A stretch of 64,000 bases of DNA, taken from positions 1,787,261 to 1,851,260 of the forward strand of contig NZ_LMIR01000002.1 in assembly GCF_001429165.1 (NCBI RefSeq). Reading direction: 5' to 3'. Below the pieces are notes generated by a model that made no database searches, was not told the DNA's origin, and saw only the letters and a program-made list of their open reading frames with translations. The translations under genes and the position numbers were made by a program. The stretch is from Agromyces sp. Root81 (GTDB lineage: Bacteria; Actinomycetota; Actinomycetes; Actinomycetales; Microbacteriaceae). Positions 7,874 to 16,337 of the stretch are shown in pieces; position 1 is the first letter of the stretch; each line of letters opens with the position of its first letter.

Positions 7874-8691
7874 CCCTTCACGGCTCCCGCCATGATGCCG
7901 CTCACGAGCTGCTTGCCCGCGAACACGAACAGGATGAGCAGGGGGATCGTCGACAGCAGCACGCCGGCGAGCACGATCGAGTAGTCGACGAAGTAGTTCG
8001 ACTGCAGGAGCGAGAGCGCGACGGGCAGCGTCGGGTCGTTGCGGTCCAGCACGATGAACGGCCAGAAGAAGTTGTTCCACGCCGACACGAAGGTGAAGAG
8101 GCCGAGCATCGCGGCGGCGGGCCGGGCGGCAGGCAGTGCGACCGTCAGGAAGGTGCGGAACGAGGATGCCCCGTCGACGCGTGCCGCCTCGATGAGCTCG
8201 TCGGGCACGGCCTGCTGCAGGTACTGGGTCATCCAGAAGACGCCGAAGGCGCTCGTCAGGGCGGGGATGATGATCGCGCCGATGTTGCCGGTCCAGCCGA
8301 GGTCGGCGAACAGGATGTAGAGCGGCACGACGCCGAGCTGCGTGGGCACGGCCATGGTCGCGACGACGAAGACGAGCAGCCACTTCGAGCCCCGGAACCG
8401 CAGCTTCGCGAACGCCCAGCCCGCGAGCGTCGAGAAGAAGACCACCGAGGCGGCGATGAGGGCCGAGCTGTAGATCGAGTTCCACAGCGCCCGCCAGAAG
8501 TTCACGGCGGGGTCGTTGATCACGGATGCCGCGTTGGCGAGGAAGTTCCCGCCGGGCAGCCATGACATGTTCGGGTCGCGGATGGTCGAGGCGTCACCGG
8601 AGCCGATGAGGAACGACCAGTAGAACGGGAAGAGGGCCGCGCCGAGCACGATCACGAGGCTCGAGTACACGAACCAGCCGGGGCGCTTCAT
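7870..8691 (-). CDS. Sugar ABC transporter permease (MalG-like)
   Basis: 273 residues with six predicted membrane helices. The cytoplasmic EAA loop, DELIEAARVDGASSFRTFLTVALP, is the coupling site to the ATPase. The C-terminal ...VSGIMAGAVKG is typical of the MalG/CUT1 branch. It pairs with the permease encoded just upstream; the genes overlap by ATGA at both ends. No ATPase is encoded nearby, as is usual for actinobacterial CUT1 importers that share an MsiK-type ATPase elsewhere. Confidence 0.92.
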   Translation of the reverse strand: MKRPGWFVYSSLVIVLGAALFPFYWSFLIGSGDASTIRDPNMSWLPGGNFLANAASVINDPAVNFWRALWNSIYSSALIAASVVFFSTLAGWAFAKLRFRGSKWLLVFVVATMAVPTQLGVVPLYILFADLGWTGNIGAIIIPALTSAFGVFWMTQYLQQAVPDELIEAARVDGASSFRTFLTVALPAARPAAAMLGLFTFVSAWNNFFWPFIVLDRNDPTLPVALSLLQSNYFVDYSIVLAGVLLSTIPLLILFVFAGKQLVSGIMAGAVKG

Positions 8692-9695
8692 CGGGTGCTC
8701 CCTTCGTCGCGCACGAGACGTCGGGTCACGAGCAGGTTGACGACACCGATCGCGAGGATGATGAGGAACAGGATCCAGGCGAGCGCTGCGGCGCGGCCGA
8801 AGTTCCACTGCCCCCAGCCGATGTCGTAGAGGTAGAGGGTGATCGTCAGCCACTGCGAGTCGGCGCCGCCCGTGCCGTACTGGTCGTACATGCGCGGCTC
8901 GTCGAAGATCTGGAGGCCGCCGATCGTCGACGTGATGATCACGAAGATGAGCGTCGGGCGCAGGCTCGGCACGGTGATCGCGAAGAACTGGCGGAGCTTC
9001 GACGCGCCGTCGATGGCGGCCGCCTCGTAGTAGTCCCGCGGGATCGCCTGCATCGCGGCGAGGAGGATGAGCGTGTTGTATCCGGTCCAGCGGAAGTTCA
9101 CCATCGTCGCGATCGCGATGTGGCTCGCGAACGCGTCGCTGTGCCACATGACCGGCGAGAGGCCGATGTCCTGCAGGATCGTGTTCACGAGGCCGTACTT
9201 GTCGCCGAACATGTTGCTGAAGATGAGGGCCACGGCGACGGGCGCCATGACGTAGGGCACGAGCACGCCCATGCGCCAGAAGGTCTTCGCCCGGATGTTC
9301 TGGTCGAGCATCGCGGCGATGAAGATCGCGAGCAGGAGCTGCGGCACGCTCGAGAGCAGGAAGATGCTGAAGGTGTTGCGCAGTGCGATCCAGAACTTCG
9401 GCTGGGTGAGCACGTAGACGTACTGATCGAAGCCGATGAAGGTGCCCGTGCCGCGCACGAGGTCCCAGTCCATGAAGGAGATCACCGCGGTGTACGCGAT
9501 CGGGAAGAGCCCGGTCACGATGAAGAGGATGAAGAACGGCGAGATGTAGAGGTAGGGCGACAGCTTCAGGTCCCACCGGCTGAGCCGCTGGGAGAACGCC
9601 AGGCGACGGATGCCTCTGGGCTCGTGCCGCGGCGGGGGAGCGGCGGTGCCGTTCGTGCGGGTGCCGGTCGCGGCATCCGTCTCGGTTGCGGTCAT
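8688..9695 (-). CDS. Sugar ABC transporter permease (MalF-like)
   Basis: 335 residues. A polar, alanine/proline-rich N-terminus of about 45 residues precedes six membrane helices beginning at YLYISPFFILFIVTGLFP. The EAA loop reads YYEAAAIDGASKLRQFFAITVP. It forms the heterodimeric channel with the next gene (ATGA overlap at 8688-8691). It lies 94 bases downstream of the binding-protein gene, which is less tight than the other junctions. Predicted substrate: cellobiose or other beta-glucosides, inferred from the GH1 enzyme in the same operon. Confidence 0.9.
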   Translation of the reverse strand: MTATETDAATGTRTNGTAAPPPRHEPRGIRRLAFSQRLSRWDLKLSPYLYISPFFILFIVTGLFPIAYTAVISFMDWDLVRGTGTFIGFDQYVYVLTQPKFWIALRNTFSIFLLSSVPQLLLAIFIAAMLDQNIRAKTFWRMGVLVPYVMAPVAVALIFSNMFGDKYGLVNTILQDIGLSPVMWHSDAFASHIAIATMVNFRWTGYNTLILLAAMQAIPRDYYEAAAIDGASKLRQFFAITVPSLRPTLIFVIITSTIGGLQIFDEPRMYDQYGTGGADSQWLTITLYLYDIGWGQWNFGRAAALAWILFLIILAIGVVNLLVTRRLVRDEGSTR

Positions 9696-9789
9696 GGTGC
9701 TCTTTCAGGAGGTGGGTGCGGCGGTCGGGAGCGGGGCGTGCCGCGTCGGCGTCGAGCACGACGCGACACGCCCCGCGGGCACTCGGCGG

Positions 9790-11064
9790 TTAGCCGATCG
9801 CCTCGACTTCGGAGACCCACTGGTCCCACGAGGCCTGCTTGTCCTGCGTGCCGTCCTCGACACGCGTCAGGGCCTTCTGCATGGCGTCGTTGACCTGGAA
9901 GTAGAACTCGCCCTTGAACGGGGCCACCGTGACGGCGTTGGCGCGATCGGTGAAGATCTGGCCGACGGGGGCGTTGTTGAAGTACTCGTTCGTGTAGTCG
10001 GTCAGTGCGGGGTCGGTGAAGGCCTCGTTCTGGCTCGGGAAGGTGCCGGCGTTGACGAACGCCTTGATCTGCTGCTCGGGAGCGGTCAGCCAGTCGGCGA
10101 GCTTCTGCGCCTCCTCGACGTGCTCGCCGTTGGCCGGAACGGTCAGGTACGAACCGCCCCAGTTGCCGCCGCCGGCGGGGAAGACGTTGGCGACGTCCCA
10201 CGTGGTGACGCCCTCGGCGTTGCCCGAGATGACGCCGAGCATCCAGCCCGGGCAGAGCATGGTCGCGTAGGCGCCGTTCGAGAGGCCGGCGAACCAGTCG
10301 TCGCTCCACTGGCCGAGGTGGGCCGACTGGGCGGCGCTGGCGTCGAGCACCTGGTTGTAGATGTCTTCGACGTCGGGGTTCTCGGTGGCGATGATCTCGC
10401 CGGAGTCGGGGTCCTCGTAGGCGGCCTCGACCTGGTTGACCATGCCCTGGTAGGTGCCGCCGGCCGAGTCGAACCAGGCCTTGCCGGTCGCAGCGGAGTA
10501 CTGCGCACCGACCTCGAAGTACTTGGCCCAGTCGCCCTCGAGCAGGGTCGCGACCGACTCGCGGTCGGTCGGCAGGCCGGCTGCCGCGAACAGGTCGGAG
10601 CGGTAGCAGACGCCCTCGGGGCCGATGTCGGTGCCGTACCCGATCAGGCGGTCGTCGGCGTCGGTCGCGGCCTGCACCTTCCAGTCGAGCCACCGGTCGG
10701 CGGTGCCCGAGGGCACTTCGGCGAGCAGATCGGAGTACTGCATGACCTCGGGCAGCCAGTCGACCTCGATCGCCTCGACGTCGGCGAGGCCGGTCTTGCC
10801 GAGCTTCTGGAAGTAGTTGGCGCGTGCGTCGTTCGAGGTCGCGGCCTTGTTCTGCACGACCGTGATGTTCGGGTTCGCATCCATGTACTCCTGCAGGAGT
10901 TCATCGGTGTAGCCGAAGTCGTTGAAGGTGGCGACGGTCAGTTCGATCTTGCCGCCGTCTCCCTCTCCGGAATCGGCCGCCGGCGAACAGCCGGCGGCGA
11001 TGAGGGCGATGGATGCGGCGCCTGCTGCGGCGGCGATCGCCTTGGTGCGTCGTGAAAGCTTCAC
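9790..11064 (-). CDS. Sugar-binding lipoprotein of the beta-glucoside ABC importer
   Basis: 424 residues. The lipoprotein signal peptide starts KLSRRTKAIAAAAGAA and ends in the lipobox IAAGC near residue 26, so it is tethered outside the membrane. The rest is a CUT1 (family 1) solute-binding fold: TVATFNDFGYTDELLQEY, GYGTDIGPEGVCYR, MLCPGWMLGV. The GTG at 11064 is chosen over the GTG at 11070 because an AAGGGAG ribosome-binding site lies about five bases before it. First gene of the operon; its promoter carries two LacI-type palindromes. Confidence 0.9.
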   Translation of the reverse strand: MKLSRRTKAIAAAAGAASIALIAAGCSPAADSGEGDGGKIELTVATFNDFGYTDELLQEYMDANPNITVVQNKAATSNDARANYFQKLGKTGLADVEAIEVDWLPEVMQYSDLLAEVPSGTADRWLDWKVQAATDADDRLIGYGTDIGPEGVCYRSDLFAAAGLPTDRESVATLLEGDWAKYFEVGAQYSAATGKAWFDSAGGTYQGMVNQVEAAYEDPDSGEIIATENPDVEDIYNQVLDASAAQSAHLGQWSDDWFAGLSNGAYATMLCPGWMLGVISGNAEGVTTWDVANVFPAGGGNWGGSYLTVPANGEHVEEAQKLADWLTAPEQQIKAFVNAGTFPSQNEAFTDPALTDYTNEYFNNAPVGQIFTDRANAVTVAPFKGEFYFQVNDAMQKALTRVEDGTQDKQASWDQWVSEVEAIG

Positions 11065-11131
11065 GGTCACTCCCTTGTGTGCGTGTGCGTGGGTGTCGGA
11101 ATGGTCACGTGAGACGCGCCGCCCACCCGTG

Positions 11132-11147
11132 GTGAGAGCGCTCTCAC
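11132..11147. promoter_or_regulatory. LacI-type operator, perfect palindrome O1
   Basis: GTGAGAGCGCTCTCAC is a perfect 16-base palindrome centred on CG. It lies just downstream of the predicted transcription start of the minus-strand beta-glucoside operon. The core is close to the published actinobacterial CebR/CelR site TGGGAGCGCTCCCA. Confidence 0.8.
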
Positions 11148-11159
11148 GATGCAGCCATG

Positions 11160-11189
11160 ATGCTAGCCATCGACGAATCCGAAAGTCAA
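11160..11189 (-). promoter_or_regulatory. Sigma70-type promoter of the beta-glucoside operon
   Basis: On the minus strand, TTGACT (11184-11189) and TAGCAT (11160-11165) are separated by 18 bases. The expected start is near 11152, between the two operators. Confidence 0.65.
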
Positions 11190-11201
11190 GAGAGCGCTCT
11201 C
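11190..11201. promoter_or_regulatory. LacI-type operator O2
   Basis: GAGAGCGCTCTC repeats the core of the palindrome at 11132 and abuts the -35 box. Two operators about 56 bases apart would suit looping or cooperative repression. Confidence 0.7.
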
Positions 11202-11326
11202 ACGGTAGTGCTTCGTTACCGAGACGTGATCGCGGATCGTGTCGACACGGGGCGCTGCCGGCGTCGCGCCGACATCGCACCGGCGCCCCGACCAGCGCTC
11301 TCCCAGCTGCGTTCTCGAGCCCGGCG

Positions 11327-11332
11327 TAGACT
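11327..11332 (+). promoter_or_regulatory. -10 box of leaderless carboxypeptidase promoter
   Basis: TAGACT, 6 bases before the GTG at 11339. Confidence 0.55.
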
Positions 11333-11338
11333 CGAGCG

Positions 11339-12151
11339 GTGTCATCGAGTGAACGCCAGGACCCGTCCGACGAGGCGGGGCAGAAGCGTCGTCTCGTGAT
11401 CGCCGCCTCCCTGAGCCTCGCCCTCGTCGCCGTCGCCGTCGTCGTGATCGGTGCGGTTTCGGGCGGTGCGGCCGCGGGATCGACGGCCGACGGGGCATCC
11501 GGTTCGGCGACGTCCGCGACTCCGCGCCCTGCCCCCGCTGCCGCCCCGCCGCCCGCGGGCGTCGACACCTTCGACCGCGCTGCGCACTCCCTCGACGAAC
11601 CGAACAGCATCTGGGTCGTCGTGAACAAACTGCGCCCCATGAACCCGCAGGACTTCGAGCCCGACGACCTCGTCGAGGTGGACGTGCCGCACACGTGGGA
11701 TCCGATGCTGCGCCAGGAGGCCGCCGACGCGGTCGTCGCGATGTTCCAGGCGGCGTCCGACGAGGCCGACCTCACGCTCGCCTCGAACAGCGCGTTCCGC
11801 TCGTACGAGTCGCAGGAGGAGATCTACGACGGCGACGACCTGCTGACGGCGCGTCCCGGGTTCAGCGAGCACCAGACCGGACTCGTCATGGACATCGGCG
11901 CCGACAGCGGCGACTGCTCGCTCGACGCGTGCTTCGCCGACACCCCCGAGGGAATCTGGCTGCGCGACAACGCCTGGCGGTTCGGGTTCATCCTGCGCTA
12001 CCCGGCCGACAAGACCGACGTCACCGGCTACGAGTTCGAGCCGTGGCACTACCGCTACGTCGGCGTGCCGCTCGCGACCGAGATGCACGAGAACGGCATC
12101 ACGACGCTCGAGGAGTTCTTCGGCCTGCCCGCAGCGCCCGAGTATGAGTGA
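11339..12151 (+). CDS. D-alanyl-D-alanine carboxypeptidase, VanY-type
   Basis: 270 residues. A signal anchor (about residues 18-42) and a Ser/Ala/Pro-rich linker to about residue 75 put the enzyme outside the membrane. The catalytic domain shows SAFRSYESQEEIY, the zinc motif SEHQTGLVMDIG (SxHxxGxAxD type) and EPWHYRYVG, which supplies the last zinc His. These define LAS/VanY metallopeptidases that trim the terminal D-Ala of peptidoglycan stems. The GTG start is supported by the TAGACT box. The downstream MFS gene starts inside this one (8-base overlap), so they are probably co-translated. Confidence 0.88.
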   Translation: MSSSERQDPSDEAGQKRRLVIAASLSLALVAVAVVVIGAVSGGAAAGSTADGASGSATSATPRPAPAAAPPPAGVDTFDRAAHSLDEPNSIWVVVNKLRPMNPQDFEPDDLVEVDVPHTWDPMLRQEAADAVVAMFQAASDEADLTLASNSAFRSYESQEEIYDGDDLLTARPGFSEHQTGLVMDIGADSGDCSLDACFADTPEGIWLRDNAWRFGFILRYPADKTDVTGYEFEPWHYRYVGVPLATEMHENGITTLEEFFGLPAAPEYE

Positions 12152-13472
12152 GCGCGTGCCGCATCGCGGCCTCTCGCTCACGGTGCTGGTGGTCAATCAG
12201 CTCCTCGCCGGCGTCGGCGTGGCCTCGGGCATCGCCGTCGCGGCGCTCCTCGTCGAGGAGCTCACGGGCGTCGTCGCCCTTGCCGGCCTCGCGCAGTCGG
12301 CGAGCGTGCTCGGCGCCGCGATCGTCGCCATCCCGCTCGCGCGTCTCGCGGTGCGCTCGGGCCGCCACGTCGCGCTCGCGACGGGCTACGCGCTCGCCGC
12401 GACGGGCGCCGTGCTTGTGATCGCCGCCGCCGCGAGCGGCTGGGTGCCGTTCGTCTTCCTCGGGCTCGCCGCGTTCGGTGCGGGCGCCGCGGCGGGCCTG
12501 CAGGCGCGCTTCGCCGCGACCGAGGTCGCCGCCGCCGGGTTCGAGGCGCGCTCGATGTCGATCGTGCTCTGGGCCACGACCATCGGATCGGTCGCCGGCC
12601 CGCTGCTCGCCTCCACCGGCGACGCCGTCGGCATCGCGCTCGGCCTGCCGCCCCTCGTCGGTCCGTTCCTCTTCTCGGGCGTCGCGTTCGCGCTCTCGAC
12701 CCTGCTCGTGGCCACGCTCCTGCGGCTGCCGAAGCCCGGCACGATGGCGACGGATGCCGCGAGCAGCGCTCCCGACGTCACCGACACGCAGGCCGATGAG
12801 CTCGCCCCCGACCACGTCGTCGACGCCGGGGGAGCGGCACCGGCTGCCGAACCGGTCGGGGCGTGGGCGGCGTTCCGCACCGCTGTGCGCGAACCGAGGT
12901 CGCTCTTCGCGATCCTCGCCATCGTGTGCTCGCACACGGTGATGATCGGCGTCATGGTGATGACCCCGGTGCACATGACCGAGCACGGTCTCTCGCTCTC
13001 GCTCGTCGGCGTCGTGCTCAGCATCCACATCATCGGCATGTACGGCGCCAGCCCGCTCGTCGGGTGGCTCGCCGACCGCATCGGCCCGCCGCGAGTGATC
13101 GCCATCGGCGCCGCTATCCTCACGAGCGCCGCGCTCATCGGCATCCTGGCGCCCGCCGACGACATGCTGCTCGTGCCGCTCGCGCTGGGCCTGCTTGGCC
13201 TCGGCTGGTCGTGCGGGCTCATCGGCGGCTCGACGCTGCTCACGACCTCGGTCGAGCCGTCGATCCGCGTGCCGTTGCAGGGCGCGACGGATGCCGCGAT
13301 GAACCTCGCGGCCGCGGCATCCGCTGCGTTGTCAGGCGTCGTGCTGGGGGCTGCGGGCTTCGCGGGAGTGAACGTCGTGGCACTGCTCGTGCTCGTGCCG
13401 CTCGTGATCGCGGGACTGCGTGCGCGCCGCGCCGGCCTCAGCGAGGCGGCTCGAGGCGAGCCCGCGCGCTGA
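12144..13472 (+). CDS. MFS transporter
   Basis: 442 residues with about 12 membrane helices in two halves separated by a charged/alanine-rich loop (residues about 200-245). GWLADRIGPPRVIAIG in the second half is the classic MFS loop motif (GxLADRxGxRR). HIIGMYGASPLVGWLADRIG resembles drug/metabolite exporters, but the substrate is unknown. It starts within the end of the carboxypeptidase gene. Its 3' end overlaps the convergent DUF1648 gene by 35 bases. Confidence 0.85.
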   Translation: MSERVPHRGLSLTVLVVNQLLAGVGVASGIAVAALLVEELTGVVALAGLAQSASVLGAAIVAIPLARLAVRSGRHVALATGYALAATGAVLVIAAAASGWVPFVFLGLAAFGAGAAAGLQARFAATEVAAAGFEARSMSIVLWATTIGSVAGPLLASTGDAVGIALGLPPLVGPFLFSGVAFALSTLLVATLLRLPKPGTMATDAASSAPDVTDTQADELAPDHVVDAGGAAPAAEPVGAWAAFRTAVREPRSLFAILAIVCSHTVMIGVMVMTPVHMTEHGLSLSLVGVVLSIHIIGMYGASPLVGWLADRIGPPRVIAIGAAILTSAALIGILAPADDMLLVPLALGLLGLGWSCGLIGGSTLLTTSVEPSIRVPLQGATDAAMNLAAAASAALSGVVLGAAGFAGVNVVALLVLVPLVIAGLRARRAGLSEAARGEPAR

Positions 13473-14451
13473 GCGCCTCGAGGAGGGCTGCCGCGGTGGC
13501 CGCGTCGTCGACGGTCACGACGAAGCGACGACCGTTGCGGCGGGTGACCTGCAGCGCCTCGCCGGCGCGGAGCACGATGCCGAACGTCCCGTCGGGCGCG
13601 AGGCGGATGCCCCAGCCGCCGAACTCCGCGGTCGGCTGCACGCTCGTGACCGCGACGGCCTCGACGTCGTCGATCGGTACCTGGAAGCGCGGGATGCCGA
13701 GGGGTGAGCGGACCACGAGTCCGCGGTCGTCGACCCGCACCCGGAAGACCAGGGTGGTGAGGGCGAGAAGGGCGAGCAGCACGGTCACGCCGAGCATGAC
13801 CCACCACGCCGTCGAGCCGCTCGCCGCAACGACGACGGTGCCGATCGCGAGTGCGAGGATGCTCACGACGATGACGATCACCCCGGTCCGGTTCATCGCC
13901 GTGGTGCGCACCCAGACGGCCCGCTCGCCGGCGGCGAGGTGGAGCGGTTCGACGGTGCGCGCCGGCGTACGGCCGTCGGTCGTGACGTTCGGCTGCACGA
14001 GCCACCCGACGAATCCCGTCGCGAGCGCGAGCACCGCGCACACCATGAACTGCAGGCCGATGTCGGGTGCGTCGTGCGCGTCGGCGAGCCCCCGCTGCAT
14101 GCCGAACGACCAGGTGATGCCGACGACGATGAGCACGTTGGTGCCGATCGACAGTGCGCCGAGCAGCCGCAGCATCGGGCCCCACTGGCCGCCGCGCGTG
14201 CCGGTGAGCATGATCGCGGCGAAGAGCGCGACGAGCCCGAGCCCGACCACGGCGGTTCCGAGCGGGACCGTCCACGCGGGGCCGAATCCGTCGGGGCCGC
14301 TGCCGTTCCAGTGCGTGGCGACCGTCGCCGGGACCTCGGGAAGCCAGCTCAGCATGAGCACGACGGCGATGACGGTGAATGCCGCGGGCAAGGCGCATCC
14401 GACGAGCAGGAAACGGTGGCGGGCGGTGCGGACGTCGGCTGACGCGGTCAT
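13438..14451 (-). CDS. DUF1648-domain membrane protein
   Basis: 337 residues with about six membrane segments. Residues 30-60 (LPEVPATVATHWNGSGPDGF) carry the DUF1648 signature PxxxPxHWNxxGxpD. The C-terminal third after the last helix pair is a soluble PH-like region (VVRSPLGIPRFQVPIDDVEAV). It is encoded just downstream of a YtrA-type GntR regulator and overlaps it by ATGA, a pairing seen repeatedly in Gram-positive bacteria and often linked to cell-envelope stress. Biochemical role unknown. Confidence 0.8.
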   Translation of the reverse strand: MTASADVRTARHRFLLVGCALPAAFTVIAVVLMLSWLPEVPATVATHWNGSGPDGFGPAWTVPLGTAVVGLGLVALFAAIMLTGTRGGQWGPMLRLLGALSIGTNVLIVVGITWSFGMQRGLADAHDAPDIGLQFMVCAVLALATGFVGWLVQPNVTTDGRTPARTVEPLHLAAGERAVWVRTTAMNRTGVIVIVVSILALAIGTVVVAASGSTAWWVMLGVTVLLALLALTTLVFRVRVDDRGLVVRSPLGIPRFQVPIDDVEAVAVTSVQPTAEFGGWGIRLAPDGTFGIVLRAGEALQVTRRNGRRFVVTVDDAATAAALLEALSARARLEPPR

Positions 14452-14798
14452 CGGTAGGTCTCCTTCACGAGGGCGGCGAGTGTATCGGCTGCGAGGCCGA
14501 GGGTGCGGGCGCGGGCGACGAGCGCGGTGATGTCGTGATGCAGTTGCGCGAGCGGTTCGACCGCCTCGGTGACGACCGCGCCGCGACCGCGCCGCATATC
14601 GACGAGTCCCTCGTCGCGCAGCAGCTGGTAGGCGCGCAGCACCGTGTGCAGGTTGACGCCGAGCGAGGAGGCGACGTCGCGGGCCGACGGCAGGCGGTCG
14701 CCGGCACGGAGTCGGCCGGCCGCGGCATCGGCGTGCACGGACGCGGCGATCTGGGCGAAGATCGGCGTGTCGCTCGCGGGATCGACTCGGATCAGCAT
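14448..14798 (-). CDS. GntR-family regulator, YtrA subfamily
   Basis: 116 residues. Residues 1-80 form the winged helix: PIFAQIAASVHADAAAGRLRAGDRLPSARDVASSLGVNLHTVLRAYQLL. Only a short tail (about 35 residues) follows, with no ligand domain, as in the YtrA subfamily. The ATG at 14798 matches the family N-terminus (LIRVDPASDTPIFAQI). A perfect inverted repeat sits 16-43 bases upstream and is the likely autoregulatory operator. It is translationally coupled to the DUF1648 gene. Confidence 0.88.
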   Translation of the reverse strand: MLIRVDPASDTPIFAQIAASVHADAAAGRLRAGDRLPSARDVASSLGVNLHTVLRAYQLLRDEGLVDMRRGRGAVVTEAVEPLAQLHHDITALVARARTLGLAADTLAALVKETYR

Positions 14799-14814
14799 CG
14801 GCGCAGCCTTTCGT

Positions 14815-14841
14815 AACTGTTCTATAAATACTAGAACAGTT
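14815..14841. promoter_or_regulatory. Operator of the YtrA-type GntR operon
   Basis: AACTGTTCTA (14815-14824) and TAGAACAGTT (14832-14841) are perfect 10-base inverted arms around a 7-base A/T-rich spacer. This is a striking A/T-rich island upstream of the regulator start and overlaps the likely -10 region. Confidence 0.75.
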
Positions 14842-14964
14842 TCAACCGCCTGGCGCAGACGAGCCTCGGCCCGTGGTGCCGTGGCGGCGGAATTCCGGCG
14901 GGAGCGCGCTCTCACCGCCTTCCCAGAATTCGAGAGGGTTCCTCACAATTTCGCGTGATGGGGT

Positions 14965-16278
14965 GTGATGTCCCCCGAAACGCCGACCCGGAATCCCCCT
15001 GTGCCCTTCACCTTCTTCTCGTCTGCCTCCGCGCCCTCCGAACCCCCCGTTCGTCGACGCTCCACCTACCGTGAACCCTCGTCGGTTCCGGTCGAGCCGG
15101 AGCGCGATGAGACGGCGACGGTGATGAGTCCGGTGAAGCCGGTGCATTCGGCAACGCCCGAGGCGACGCAGGAGGCCGGGGAGCAGGCGGAGCTCGAGCT
15201 CCTCGCCGAGCGCCGTGCACGCCACCGCGCCGAGCGCGTGCGCAACCGCCGGCCGTCGAGCGGCGGCGCCCGCCGGTTCATGGCCCTCGGCTGCGCGAGT
15301 GCGATCCTGAGCGTCAGCGCGTTCGGCGCCGTCGCCGCGGCATCCGCCGAAGACGAGACGAGGCTCGCCGCGGCCCGGGACTCCTCGGCCGAGTCGACTG
15401 CGAATCGCGACGTCATCTCCGCGCCGGTCTCGATCGCGAAGCGGCCGACGGTCACGAGTGGACTCTCGACGGCGGCGGTCCCGTTCACCGGGGGCGCCCA
15501 GGTCACGGTCGCGGGGGAGCAGCTCGACCAGGTCGGCCAGGTCGTCGTCGGCGGTGTCGCCGCGCCGATCGTCACCGCGACCTCCGATCAGCTCACGTTC
15601 CAGGTGCCGGCCGTCGCCGACACCGCCCTCGGTGACGTCGCGGTCGCGTTCACGGATGCCGCGGGCACGCCCGTCGCCGTCGCGACACCGGGGACCGCGA
15701 CCGTCGCCGGCGCCGCGGCCCCCGCCTCCCTCGCGGCACAGCTCACCGAGATCGAGCAGGCCGAGGTGCACGCGCCCGGCCCCTCGCTCACGCTGACCTA
15801 CACCTCGAGCCCGGCCATCGACGCCCAGGTGGGATACGTGCTCACCCACTGGAACAGTTACAACACCGCGGCGTACACCGTCTTGAGCGGTGTCGACTGC
15901 GCGAACTTCGCGAGCCAGTCGCTCGTCGCCCGCGGCTGGGCGATGGAAGCGGGCTGGTACTACGACCGCGAGACCGGCGCGATGTCGCCGAGCTGGTCCA
16001 GCTCGACCGCGATGCGCGACTGGCTGTACAGCCGCCCCGACCTCGCGACACCGCTCGACGACTCGCAGCGCGGCAGCGTGAAGGTCGGCGACATCGCCCA
16101 GTTCGACTGGGACGGCTCGGGCGACCGCGATCACACCGCGGTCGTCACCCGGGTCGAGCGCAGCGACAACGGCATCGCCGTCTGGGTCGGCGGGCACACG
16201 AAGGACGCCGACTACTGGAACGTCGACGAGGCGCTCGCCTCGGGCGGCGGCAGCGTCACCTACTTCTCGCTGGAGTGA
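14965..16278 (+). CDS. Secreted or anchored amidase-domain protein with IPT/TIG domain
   Basis: 437 residues. A cytoplasmic, charged N-terminus of about 100 residues precedes one hydrophobic segment (105-128, FMALGCASAILSVSAFGAVA). An IPT/TIG-like beta domain follows (about 157-245, VTSGLSTAAVPFTGGAQVTVAG), then an amidase_6-type domain (about 275-437). The motif GVDCANFASQSL puts the likely catalytic Cys at 312, and DRDHTAVVTRV supplies a His. Such domains are thought to act on peptidoglycan or peptide amide bonds. The start is uncertain: GTG 14965 is used here, and GTG 15001 is possible. Confidence 0.75.
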   Translation: MMSPETPTRNPPVPFTFFSSASAPSEPPVRRRSTYREPSSVPVEPERDETATVMSPVKPVHSATPEATQEAGEQAELELLAERRARHRAERVRNRRPSSGGARRFMALGCASAILSVSAFGAVAAASAEDETRLAAARDSSAESTANRDVISAPVSIAKRPTVTSGLSTAAVPFTGGAQVTVAGEQLDQVGQVVVGGVAAPIVTATSDQLTFQVPAVADTALGDVAVAFTDAAGTPVAVATPGTATVAGAAAPASLAAQLTEIEQAEVHAPGPSLTLTYTSSPAIDAQVGYVLTHWNSYNTAAYTVLSGVDCANFASQSLVARGWAMEAGWYYDRETGAMSPSWSSSTAMRDWLYSRPDLATPLDDSQRGSVKVGDIAQFDWDGSGDRDHTAVVTRVERSDNGIAVWVGGHTKDADYWNVDEALASGGGSVTYFSLE

Positions 16279-16280
16279 CC

Positions 16281-16337
16281 GTGGGCTGAGGAGGCGCGCC
16301 GGCGCCGTCTCGAAACCCGTGTTCGAGCGGAGCGGGC
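16281..16337. repeat. Dispersed inverted-repeat element, copy B (partial)
   Basis: The left arm GTGGGCTGAGGAGGCGCGCC runs to GAAACC (about 16316). The right arm is decayed to a short GGGCTCAGCCCGC end. It fills the gap between the convergent amidase and phosphoglucomutase genes and may serve as a terminator for both. Confidence 0.7.

Noticed and set aside
5408..7984. An 858-codon plus-strand open frame opposite LacI and GH1
   Set aside because: Same antisense artefact; no recognisable fold, and the opposite strand carries catalytic motifs throughout.
5736..11101. Missing ATPase gene in the beta-glucoside importer as a sign of a broken operon
   Set aside because: All three CUT1 importers in the window lack one; actinobacterial importers commonly share a single MsiK-type ATPase encoded elsewhere.
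14895..14915. GGAGCGCGCTCTCACC near 14900 as a third beta-glucoside operator
   Set aside because: It resembles the 11132 palindrome but has two extra central bases (CGCG) that destroy the spacing, and no sugar gene follows.
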